From Pleurotus djamor (taxonomy: Eukaryota > Basidiomycota > Agaricomycetes > Agaricales > Pleurotaceae): a stretch of 14,468 nt of DNA. The stretch lies in the NCBI GenBank assembly GCA_029747585.1, contig JAPEVF010000868.1, positions 4,432 through 18,899 on the forward strand, given 5' to 3'. A program made the translations under genes and the position numbers. Positions 1 through 7,941 of this stretch are shown piece after piece (the stretch's first letter is position 1; each line of letters begins with the position of its first letter). The notes under the pieces are model-generated. The model made no database searches, was not told the DNA's origin, and saw only the letters and a list, made by a program, of their open reading frames with translations.

Positions 1-14
1 CTCTCTCTCTCTCT
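1..14. repeat. (CT)n tract at the window edge
   Basis: Seven CT units open the window and may continue beyond it. The tract lies about 40 bp upstream of the first gene's ATG. CT-rich stretches are common just upstream of fungal start codons, so it could be part of a pyrimidine-rich promoter or a simple microsatellite; the sequence cannot decide. Confidence 0.6.
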
Positions 15-53
15 AAGGCACATAATGACGACGGTTTTGATACTCGGCAACCC

Positions 54-1522
54 ATGACCAAGTCAAAGAAAATCAACGTGTCAAAAGTGGTTCCCGAAAT
101 CAAAGCCACAGATATTGAGCTATACCTCAATTTGACTCCGTTTCGTTCCATGCAGGCGGATCAAACCCTGTCTATGTACCCTGATCAACCTCTGCTGTAC
201 CGTGAACGGTTTTATGACGGTAAGCAAAGTCTTTTCATCACCTTCTTGATGTCTGTAATCTGATGGTTGTGTTCGTTAGACGGTGTATACCAATATCTGT
301 ACAAGAAGATCCTCGATGGAAAGGTCTCTGAAGAAAACAGACCTAAGATGTTGGCGACTGCGGAGTTGAATCGTGACTTCAAAACTGTCAATGCTTCAGA
401 GTCTTCAATTGCCTGCGTCAGGAAAGATGGCTCCATAGCTTTGTTCTCATGTTTTGGTGAAGTTGCCACAGCAATGCAAGGAACCAGAATGTCGGCGAAA
501 GGGAATCATTTTTCAGTAGGTGGCGCCGAGGTTAGTTCGCCTTGTTTACCCTGGTTTAGCCTTATGATCAGCTAACAATTTTTGTGATCAGAATTTCAAG
601 TTCATTCGTGACGAGAACACGATCAAGAATATTCTAATACTTTGCGCGCCTTCCGTCGCGCCTCCAGCCATCAAAGAATTGTTCATGAAACAGATTTTAT
701 TACTGGAAGAGATCATGGGGAGCGTAGAGTCGCTGGTAGAAGAGGTATGTCTATTGACCAGACAGAAAAGCGAAATTTTCTGAGATTTTTTTAATAGGGC
801 GGAGAAAGCTTTCCATGGACTCGTTCCACCGAGGGGAAGGAGGGTTTCATCAATGCAATTGCTGTGTCTACTCCGCGAATCTATACAGTCAGTTTTCCGA
901 TTTAATATGATGCGCTTCGTTCTGACTTGTCGCAGATGCCTACGAATGCGTCAAACTCGAAGGATGCCAGAGTCGTGCGACAGCTTGGCGGTCAAGATGG
1001 CCACAAGTCAGTCGTTTATCCCACTGGTTCGTTTCTCTGTTTTAACAAGGGACAAGTGGCTTACTTGTTGTAGGAGCCGCGATCCGTTCGAAAGCTTTAT
1101 ATGAACCTTTGTTATTACCAGATTTTGGAGGGGCTTACTTTCAGCTACGCAAAGCGAAGCTAGCTCAACAAGAATTCTATGACATCGATAACAACTTGAT
1201 CCCACCTTGGGAGGCGTACGACAAGCTGCGACCGGGCACACTGGTCTCCGCGCAAGTATCGCTTGAATGTTACGTAAAACCCCAAGACAAGAAGAAGGTT
1301 AGTAGATTATCGTCTTTTTAACTACGCTTTTAACAAGAATTATAGTATTATCAAGTTAGAATGCACAAGCTCTCGGTGATTGCGGAATCGCCTGAGGTAC
1401 CGGAGCCTCGCCAAGTGCCTGCCTTACCTCTGGAGGTCAGAGCCAGAGAAAGGATCATGGAGAAGTTCGATGATTTGGACGATTTTCGTCCAGCCAAGAA
1501 GCACAAGCTTTCCCATGCCTGA
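54..1522 (+). CDS. Seven-exon gene, 383-aa agaricomycete protein of unknown function
   Basis: Exons are 54-219, 280-530, 592-744, 798-887, 936-1026, 1074-1297 and 1346-1522. The six introns are 47-61 nt, all GT-AG, and joining the exons gives one open frame of 384 codons including TGA. The ATG at 54 was chosen because the upstream ATG at 25 is in another frame and stops at once. The N-terminal part holds the motif NLTPFRSMQADQTL. The most striking block, near residues 255-300, reads FGGAYFQLRKAKL, then EFYD, then IPPWEAYDKLRPGTLV, followed by a beta-like SLECYV and a tail with RARERIMEKFDDLDDF and a basic AKKHKLSHA that could act as a nuclear signal. I recall similar GGAYFQLRKAKL / IPPWEAYDKLRPGTLV proteins as recurrent uncharacterised agaricomycete proteins, sometimes near mobile elements; that is memory, not a search. 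No signal peptide or membrane segment is seen. Function unknown. Confidence 0.82.
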
Positions 1523-2183
1523 ATGTCTGTTCACAGACTATCTTATCTTAGACTCAACTTTGTTTCCTTTTTTGTCTGTTCTAATTTCTGTCTCCTTCGA
1601 ATAATCATCGCCGTTTACGTTTTGTTTGGTCTATGTTAGATTTTCTGTTGAATTTTGATGCCACAATTTCCGCAAAATTTGAACTGTGTAATGCTTACTT
1701 GTTGGAGACGGAGGATGTTTCCGTTCCCGACGTCTTTCGCTAGAAGTCCATCGGAAGTTCGGGTCCATGGTAATCGGATGTTCTGTATGGNGTTCGTAAG
1801 AAGCCTGTGATCTCCAGTGGGGTTCGAGTTTTTGTGCACCTTGCACCTGGGTAAAAATGATTCTAGAAAATCAGTGTGTCCAGGGTCGTGACAGATCGTT
1901 CGTCGTTTGTGTTACCCTGTACCTTGGTGTTAATGTACGTTTCTTCGTCATACGAACCTGGCGCCTCACGCCTCAAGCGGTAACGTGTTGTACGGCGGAC
2001 GAACACTTCGGACTACTGTACAAAAAGGCTTATGATGNTGACGAGTGTTCGGCCTCAAACTTAACCCATACACGGGTCAGCACACTCTTNCACGTCTTGT
2101 TCCTATCTCACAGATACACTCTATTCTAGATGTATCTCCACCANATTCATCCAGCAGTTGGACCCGTTTTCCCNGCTACGTTC
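1523..2183. other. Intergenic region, 3' flank of gene 1 and 5' flank of copy 1
   Basis: No supported gene. It carries five isolated Ns (1791, 2038, 2090, 2144, 2174). Short frames at 1631-1846 (-) and 1857-2129 (+) have no splice support and no recognisable motif. No TATA box as clear as those of the other three copies is seen ahead of copy 1. The sequence TATTCTAG just before the ATG at 2130 resembles a splice acceptor, so an unrecognised 5' exon of copy 1 is possible. Confidence 0.5.
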
Positions 2184-3333
2184 ATGGCGACGCCCGCCGG
2201 TGGTGTTGGAATGGGCACCCAGTGAGTGACTTTTTCNGTTCCATGCCTTGTCTTCCACGTTTGCTCACTATCATCATAACGCGTACTTGTTACTGGAATG
2301 GTAGATTGCCAGCGCCGATCCCAGGAGCCTCTGTTGGGGGATATGAAATACAATCATACATGTGGTCTCACCATCGATGCCTACGAACATACTTTCCTAG
2401 CCATAAAATCGACGCTTTTCGGTCTCTCCAAGGAAAGTCTGGCATGGTCATTTCCGGTTTTTCCGCCTTCGCATTCTTAAACATGGTTTCCGATATTGGT
2501 CACAAACTCGAGCTCTATGTCCCCTTCAATTTTGCTTCCACCGCTGGACCCGGCCTTGAATGTCTTGGCTGTTACATCCCGACCCCAACTGGAGAGACGA
2601 GTGATTTTGCTTCTGTAATGCAACGTCTTGAAGTCGAGCTCTCGTCTACTACGGCTAGCGCGACACCCACCGATGACAAACGTCCGCCTTACCTTGTTCG
2701 TGACGACGGTTTGGCTTATGGTCAAGATCCCAGCCGGTATCAAAACAAACACATCTACACTGTCATTCCGTACAAAGGGCCTTTAGGCACGGATATCGAC
2801 CTTGTCGTGTATGTTTGTTCTTTGCCCTCTTTGCTTACGGCGTTTCATTCATGTGAGTCTCTCATTTATCGGCGCTAAGCAAATCCTTACGCCATGTTTA
2901 GCTTGTTTGATGAACATCATCACTGCGAATGTCTGTTTCTCGGTGTTCCCTCGAGAAACTGTTCTAGGGCGTTTGAGTCTTTCCATCCAGAGCCCTGTCG
3001 TACGTCAAGACGACGTTCGCTTGAAGTATACGTCCTACGGGGTTACAATCATCGAAAATGGGATAGAAGCTTGCGTACACGGCGCTTTCAAGCCTGGACG
3101 CCGCTCAGTTCAAGATGGGAATATTACTTGTATCTCAATGGCTGCGTCGCAGCATCATATCGTCAATACCGTTGACGAAGAATTTGGTTACTCCGTCTTT
3201 AATTTGGCCTTTACCGCCGATGCGCCGGGACATGCTGTCATAACCTGTCTGGAGTGAGANTTTTTTTTATTACCGTATGAGCGTTATTGATTCTAATGCT
3301 ATGTCTAGACGGACAGGACACGGTAATTTCTAG
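2184..3333 (+). CDS. Copy 1 of the tandem family: short form, NTase-like protein without F-box
   Basis: Exons 2184-2221, 2305-2852, 2902-3253 and 3309-3333 give 320 aa in one frame. Introns are GT-AG; the third removes the TGA at 3255 that would otherwise end the protein. Its phase (2) and that of the second intron (1) match the other three copies. The N-terminus is Gly/Ala/Pro-rich. Around residues 48-85 lies FRSLQGKSGMVISGFSAFAF and then HKLELYV, which aligns with the NTase signature in copy 3. Here the G-S pair is G64-F65 and the first acid is K80, but E82 is kept. A later strand, DIDLVVYV near residues 176-183, offers acids where a third NTase carboxylate could lie. The family block LMNIITANVCFSVFPRET follows directly after intron 2. 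The C-terminal domain ends soon after intron 3. The start at 2184 is preferred over the ATG at 2130, whose reading depends on two Ns. Function unknown; likely intracellular, with no signal peptide. Confidence 0.72.
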
Positions 3334-3707
3334 GGAACAATTCGCCAATCGTGGCGTTAGTTGCTAAATAGGAAATACTTAGAAATTACGTTTTACATTC
3401 CCATATTGGGTGTCCAAGTAACTCGGGGTTCCTTTGATTGCCGATGATCGAAATTGGCGTCAATCTTNGCTGTGCATGGAGTTTTGTAATTGGCGGAGCG
3501 AGGTCCCCGTGTAAATTGTGAGCATTCCAATTCTCTCTTGGTGTGTATGTAAGTGAGGTTTCGAGCTAAGAAATGAGCTGCGTATTCCTGTTTGAACGCC
3601 CAAACCCGCCTAGGATGCGTCCACGTCGGACGGGGAGCAGTGCCCTCTGTCGCGCCTTGTCATTATAAGACAGGATTTCAGTCTATCGAGCGGTTTTGTG
3701 ACTCACC
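3334..3707. other. Intergenic region between copies 1 and 2, with copy 2 promoter
   Basis: 374 bp separate the stop of copy 1 from the ATG of copy 2. No reading frame of note is present. One N lies at 3468. The last 45 bp hold a TATA-like element, listed separately. The stretch therefore probably holds the 3' flank of copy 1 and the core promoter of copy 2. Confidence 0.55.
3664..3669 (+). promoter_or_regulatory. TATA-like box of copy 2
   Basis: TATAAG lies 44 bp upstream of the ATG at 3708. The spacing is almost the same as for copy 4 (46 bp), which fits a conserved core promoter and a short 5' leader. Transcription start not determined. Confidence 0.5.
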
Positions 3708-5095
3708 ATGGATGTAACGCAAGAAGCTACGGTCAGTGTCGTTCCTACTCTGCACATATGTTTTACTGATTTTATGGAAGGTTGCGGATCTAGCACTACA
3801 AGACAAAGTTCTGGTTTGTCCCGCTTTTTCGTCCATAGGGTTGACAAACATTTCATCGTTTACCCACAGGCACCGCATAACGTCGTCAAAGGTGTTCCGA
3901 TGAATAGATTCCTCACCTTTCTCGATTTACTCAGTCTGGCAACACAGGCTGAGCTCTTGAAGGACTTCACTCTCGTCGATCTCGCTCGCTTTTCCCAAAC
4001 TTGCCGATTCATATACAATATGATTGACGCTTATTCACAGAGACAACGCGATATTACTCGAACGTTATCGGCTTTTTTCCCTGTCGAGCACGTTCCAGAG
4101 TTCCGTGTCTTACAGGCGGACACTGGCCTTCTCATCGGAGGGACGACGGCTCTCAAATTCATCAACTGGAAATACAAGGAACCCAAGCAACCAACGCTTC
4201 GTATTTTCGTACACAACCTTTATGCGGTTCGTGTGACGGAATGGTTCATCGGGATTGGCAGTCAGCATCACCAGCCAGCGTACCCGGGCCAGACCACGCA
4301 AGAAATATACGACTTCCAGTTCGCGAAAGTGGACACCTTGCCGCTTCCTCCGTTGCTCGACGAGGGCGATAGCACGACTTTCTGCGGGACGGTTGTTTGT
4401 GATTCTGGCCCAGCTCGTCAGGATGCTGCTGCAAGTATTGCAGCGGGAGACGCGAGAGCCAACGTTTTCACGGCTACGTTTGAACTTCGGCTACCTAACC
4501 GCCACAAAGTCTTCATCTACGCGTGTCACGAGAGTGCGCTGTCCGGGGTGTTGTCCATGTCGACAAGTATGTTTTCGTTGATATATCTGTGTCAGTTCTG
4601 ATTTCGCCTTTCAGGTACGATGATGAACTTCATCTCTGCGCACCACGTATACTGTCTCTTCCCTTATGAGACGCTCAACAGGAATGTCGTTGCTTGGCTG
4701 CATGATATTTTCGGCTATTATATGAACAAGCATCGTGAAGGTAATTCCAAGAATGCTTGGAAGCGTCTCACATCGGAACGAAATTGTTTAGCGTGGCGCG
4801 TTTTCCCAGAGGGACTCCGTTGTGTTTCTGGGATGGATGGACACTGCCTTCAGATCCCTCTCGATACTAAGGGTCTTGCGCTTGACTATCGTCACGAGGC
4901 AGTTCTGGACGAGTCATCCTTTTTTTTTTGGGTTCGTGACCTACACCAAAGGTCCTGCGTTCATTTCATACGACAGGCAAGTGACATCTTTCTTCTCTGG
5001 CGCGAAGTGACTAATCGGTTTCTTGCAGTTGGTACAAGTTCCAGGACAGCAACGGAGCTATCGATTATTACCGAATGGTGAGGGACACAGATTAA
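3708..5095 (+). CDS. Copy 2 of the tandem family: F-box-like plus NTase-like protein, one-base frameshift in a T run
   Basis: Proposed exons are 3708-3731, 3781-3813 (33-nt micro-exon), 3870-4566, 4615-4976 and 5029-5095. One base too many in the ten-T run at 4920-4929 breaks the frame; read with nine Ts the gene encodes 393 aa. The same exon is then 361 nt, as in copy 4, and ESSFFFGFVTYTKGPAF aligns with ESTVYFGYVLSGKGPAY there. Residues about 35-75 form an F-box-like helical segment (QAELLKDFTLVDLARFSQTC). LQADTGLLIGGTTALKFI (about 100-117) aligns with the NTase G-G/S motif, but the following D-h-D is T128-L-R130, so catalytic acids are missing. The block MMNFISAHHVYCLFPYET opens the exon after intron 3. 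The last intron starts with GC. The extra T may be a sequencing error or a real lesion; everything downstream remains open and conserved, which favours error. Function unknown. Confidence 0.72.
4977..5028 (+). other. GC-AG intron in copy 2
   Basis: The last intron of copy 2 begins GCAAGT after AG, which is the usual context of the minor GC-AG class, and ends TTGCAG with a GACTAAT branch-like site inside. It is 52 nt and phase 2. The corresponding introns of copies 1, 3 and 4 are phase 2 as well and start with GT. Splicing here yields a W-Y-K-F start to the last exon, matching W-D-K-Y in copy 4. Confidence 0.65.
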
Positions 5096-5268
5096 GCCAA
5101 ATGTAGAGTGTTCCTGACGCGTCCACGGGTAATGGAAGTCTCGGTAACACGCCAACTTTGTTTAGTCCCTAGAGATTTTTTTTTTGTTTGGCGTAATCCA
5201 AACGTTACTCAACTCTCGCTGGTGTTGTCTCTGTTGTCGTGAATGATGAAAAGTCATGCCATCATGCA

Positions 5269-5330
5269 TATAAGTGACCCTTAGATAAACTCAGTCGCCG
5301 CTCCTGTTGTGGAACTCATCATCCATGTTT
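5269..5330 (+). promoter_or_regulatory. Possible orphan promoter and first exon of a lost family copy
   Basis: TATAAG at 5269 is followed 56 bp later by an ATG (5325) and then directly by GGTACGTGAG, a good splice donor context after a very short exon. The leader shares pieces with the copy 2 leader (TCAGTC, then a TGTTGTG/TTTTGTG stretch, then ACTCA(T/C)C before the ATG). Copies 2 and 4 likewise have a TATA box, short leader and very short first exon. No family coding sequence follows, so this may be the remnant of a lost copy. Inference only. Confidence 0.3.
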
Positions 5331-5332
5331 GG

Positions 5333-5412
5333 TACGTGAGATCTCAATTATTGTTTTTACGTCTGGACGAATGTGGCCGACAAAGCAAAATCGGTCGTTG
5401 AGATCTCACGTA
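5333..5412. repeat. 15-bp perfect inverted repeat
   Basis: TACGTGAGATCTCAA (5333-5347) is matched by its exact reverse complement at 5398-5412, with a 50-nt spacer. Each arm contains the 10-bp palindrome TGAGATCTCA, so the arms are nearly direct repeats too. It could be a hairpin, a pair of sites for a dimeric protein, or ends of a tiny degenerate element. Confidence 0.7.
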
Positions 5413-5588
5413 AACGCGGTACGACTTCCGATTGGTTCCACGCATACCGTAACTGTTATTGATTGCATCGTTTGTGTTTCCTTATTAGTCGTATGAGCCG
5501 GTTACGCAAATATGCTTTGTGTTGAATGGAGAACGCTAGAAGACCAAGAACGCGCTGGTATGTAATGCTATAATCTCTTGAGCGGTAA

Positions 5589-5989
5589 CGGTACGTTTCT
5601 ATTGAATTCAATGGCCGTTTTTTGTCGTATGCGGAGCTGGCGTGTACTTTTAACCGATTGTATTCCAACATCGATGTTTCATCCGTTCTCGTTTACGATA
5701 ATTGGGCGCGTCGAAGCTTGAGAAGGGTCAAGTCTGCTTGTCAACGTGGAACACCTCTGATATTGTGCTGTCCCTTGCGAGGACTTCGTTTCTCCATAAG
5801 CGTGCCTGTGTAAGTAACGCAGTCTCTACCACAGGATAACGGCGATATTCTTTGTGTAAACAAAGGTACAACCACCGATCTTTATCTCCTTACGCGGTGT
5901 ACTTTTCCCTGTTTACTTCCAATGACTTCCAAGAAGAAGGTGGTGATCTTCGCCGCCACTCAGGAGAAAATGTGGGTACCCATGCGCTC
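5589..5989 (+). pseudogene. Possible decayed coding stretch interrupted by one stop
   Basis: One frame stays open from 5589 to 5989 apart from a single TAA at about 5814. The first part contains SIEFNGRFLSYAELACTFN and YDNWARRSLRRVKSA; the second contains DNGDILCVNKGTTTDLYLL and KKKVVIFAATQEKMWVP. I recognise no family, and it does not align by eye with the neighbouring paralogues. A frame of this length with one stop can occur by chance, so this is a weak candidate for a gene relic. Confidence 0.18.
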
Positions 5990-6092
5990 GTGACTCATGG
6001 GTTGTTGTGGTAGACGATTCTTCGTAAATGTAGGGTTTTTGTTTCTTTCTTTTTTGCTTTTTTTCTTTTTCNTTTTTTGAGTGTAGATGTAA

Positions 6093-6099
6093 TATAAAA
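6093..6099 (+). promoter_or_regulatory. TATA box of copy 3
   Basis: TATAAAA lies 93 bp upstream of the ATG at 6186, followed by a pyrimidine-rich stretch (TCCTCCTTTCTTCTTTTCAC), a usual fungal core-promoter and leader layout. Confidence 0.5.
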
Positions 6100-6185
6100 A
6101 CGAGAGCGGTACACTTGGGTTTTATCAATCCTCCTTTCTTCTTTTCACTGCTTTTCTGAATACGACGTACCCCTCGAACTACGCA

Positions 6186-7439
6186 ATGGTCAACGCCCAA
6201 ACCATCGCCGTGTGTACCTTTCCCTGACTGATTTACCTAACGTGTCGCTGACGGTTTCATTTCGTCCCACACAGAATGCTGGAGCCGCGCCAGGTGGAGC
6301 ACCTGTAGAAGAAGGAGACGTGCAACAGCTCTTCAACATGGATTGTGAGATCAACTTTTTTTTTACTAATTTCCGTTCTTTTTCTAATTTCCTTCCTACT
6401 TAGTCTTCCAAAGCCAATCTCGTTCTATTGAACGATTGATTGCACCGCATTTCTACTCGCGTCATTTCGAATCCTTCCGTGAGATGCAGGCGTTAACCGG
6501 TCTCGTCATTTCTGGGTCGACGACGTTGAATTTCTTCACGTTCCAGAGCAATCAAACTAGCGACTTGGACTTGTACGTCAACGTACTTGGCGCAGAGTAC
6601 GTGTCCCTCTGGTTGTACAGCGCCGGGTACAAGCCCCATTTTCGGTTGGACCCCATTTCTTTCTACTACATCATCCGGCGTAACTTGCAGGAGATGTTGG
6701 GGATAACGTTGGAAGATGTCCGCGCTGCCATGCCTTTGGAGATGAGACGCAAAATGCAGGAAATGGAGGCACCGGAGGATGATACGATGCCCTCAGTGTA
6801 TACAGATACTTGCCGTTACACTTCGCCTCACCTTCTTGGCGTGATTGACTACAGGTCCGCCAAAGGTTCGCGAATCCAACTGATGATTTGCGTGGGTGGT
6901 GTCATGGATTGTATCTTACGCTTCCACTCAAGTACGTTATATGTTCCATCCATGATCTTCGCTGATTCTCTTTGATTATTAGCCGCGGTTATGAACATAG
7001 CTACGGCTCACGCCTGTTACTGCTTGTTCCCCAAGGAGACTCTCCGTATGAGGTTAAGTTTGGCGTTTAGATCCGAAGACAGCAAGACAGTAACCGCACA
7101 CCAAAAGTATTGCAGTCGAGGTTGGACTTACATCTACGACGAAGTTGAAGCCGAAACCCGCAATGTCTTCAAGGCGGGATCATGGAGGGTTGATTCTCGT
7201 CAAACATTGGTCATCCCTCTCTTCCCACCGCTCCCAAATCTTTCCCGTCACTTTGATCGAGTCTACGGTCGAACCATGGTGGACTTGCGTTACAAATTCG
7301 CGATGAAAGGTCAGCCGCTCATCAAGCATTACTTGTAAGGTCATATTCTTTTCGCCACCGTTCTATTTCTAATGATTTTTCTAGACCCGTTATCCCCTCT
7401 ACGTCGCCTGCTCAAGAGGTTTCGGATGGAGAAGATTGA
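6186..7439 (+). CDS. Copy 3 of the tandem family: short form with the best-kept NTase-like signature
   Basis: Exons 6186-6209, 6275-6344, 6404-6931, 6983-7334 and 7385-7439 give 342 aa in one frame with no correction needed. All introns are 50-65 nt and GT-AG. The N-terminus is Ala/Gly/Pro-rich and has no F-box-like segment. Residues about 56-90 read FREMQALTGLVISGSTTLNF, then SDLDLYV. This fits the nucleotidyltransferase-fold signature hG(G/S)...Dh(D/E)h, with G69-S70, D85 and D87; the 14-residue spacer is slightly longer than the classical 9-13. The strand where a third acid is expected reads SRIQLMICV, with Gln instead of an acid. The block AVMNIATAHACYCLFPKET opens exon 4, whose length (352 nt) equals that of copy 1. 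The short last exon is acidic (EVSDGED). A sparse middle segment (about residues 115-165) is rich in Met, Arg and Glu. Substrate unknown; NTase activity is a hypothesis. Confidence 0.8.
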
Positions 7440-7530
7440 GGGGCTTTGCTATGTAATATCCCGACAAATTTTAGATTTCTTTTCCTTTTATCTTTGTTGT
7501 CGTTTTTAATCCGAATCCGTTCGTAATCCC

Positions 7531-7728
7531 TTAGTTCAGGACCCGCGCGTTTCTAAGCGGCGCAGGCAGTCGTTCTTCGAAGAACTTACTTCCAGGGGTG
7601 ATGTGTCCCTGAGGTTCGGCGTTTTCGTTGTCATCAAATGGTCTAACGCTCAAGCGCTCATCCAGAGTGAGAAACTTCGCAGTTCTCTTCATGACATAAT
7701 GATGTAATAACATCTCTAAGCCGGCCAT
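7531..7728 (-). CDS. Small minus-strand ORF, 65 aa, doubtful
   Basis: An ATG-started frame runs opposite to the array in the gap between copies 3 and 4. It reads MAGLEMLLHHYVMKRTAKFL and then DERLSVRPFDDNENAEPQGH. A good GTAAGT donor lies inside it near the 3' end, so it might be an exon of a longer spliced transcript, but no convincing partner exon was found. No family recognised; it may be a chance ORF in the 502-bp spacer. Confidence 0.2.
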   Translation of the reverse strand: MAGLEMLLHHYVMKRTAKFLTLDERLSVRPFDDNENAEPQGHITPGSKFFEERLPAPLRNARVLN

Positions 7729-7895
7729 TTACTTCCGATAGCTTTGTCGATCATTCTAAGACAGTTAGTTTGCGCTGCGGCCGTGTGGTGTCCGTCCAAG
7801 ACGCAATCAATTCGGAATATGCGGCTGTGTCTGTGTTAGGCTGACGCTCACAGATTTCTTCGCAATTTCGTTCTCAATCCGTCCTTTCGTCAGAC

Positions 7896-7902
7896 TATAA
7901 AA
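7896..7902 (+). promoter_or_regulatory. TATA box of copy 4
   Basis: TATAAAA lies 46 bp upstream of the chosen ATG at 7942, close to the 44 bp seen for copy 2. The closer ATG at 7907 is only 11 nt from the box, probably upstream of the transcription start, and its frame ends after 12 codons. Confidence 0.55.
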
Positions 7903-7941
7903 CATCATGCGTACATGGTCTTCAATCCCCAGTGTCCCTCT

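Larger units (their letters stand above)
5096..6185. other. 1.1-kb spacer between the two gene pairs
   Basis: The longest gap inside the array. It contains a TATA-like box with a following ATG (5269-5330) that resembles the copy 2 leader, a perfect 15-bp inverted repeat (5333-5412), and a reading frame broken by one stop (5589-5989), each listed separately. A T-rich tract at about 6048-6078 with one N precedes the copy 3 TATA box. The minus-strand frame over this tract (5913-6200) is Lys-rich through the poly-T and is not taken as a gene. Confidence 0.5.

Noticed and set aside
1631..2129. ORFs in the spacer after gene 1
   Set aside because: Short, containing Ns, with no motif, promoter or splice support.
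2130..2183. Upstream in-frame ATG of copy 1 at 2130
   Set aside because: Its frame depends on two Ns (2144, 2174); where checkable, Ns here behave as extra bases, which would put it out of frame. An upstream exon remains possible.
3255..3257. TGA as the stop of copy 1
   Set aside because: It lies at the start of a GTGAGA...TCTAG intron of 55 nt with the same position and phase 2 as in the other three copies, so the gene more likely ends at 3333.
3708..4601. A single uninterrupted 297-aa ORF covering the 5' part of copy 2
   Set aside because: It is open only because two short introns together keep frame and because translation runs on into the next intron. The micro-exon model matches copy 4, and the 3' end lies inside the conserved phase-1 intron.
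5913..6200. Minus-strand 95-aa ORF
   Set aside because: It covers the T-rich leader and TATA region of copy 3; its Lys/Glu richness just reflects the homopolymer tract, and it contains an N.
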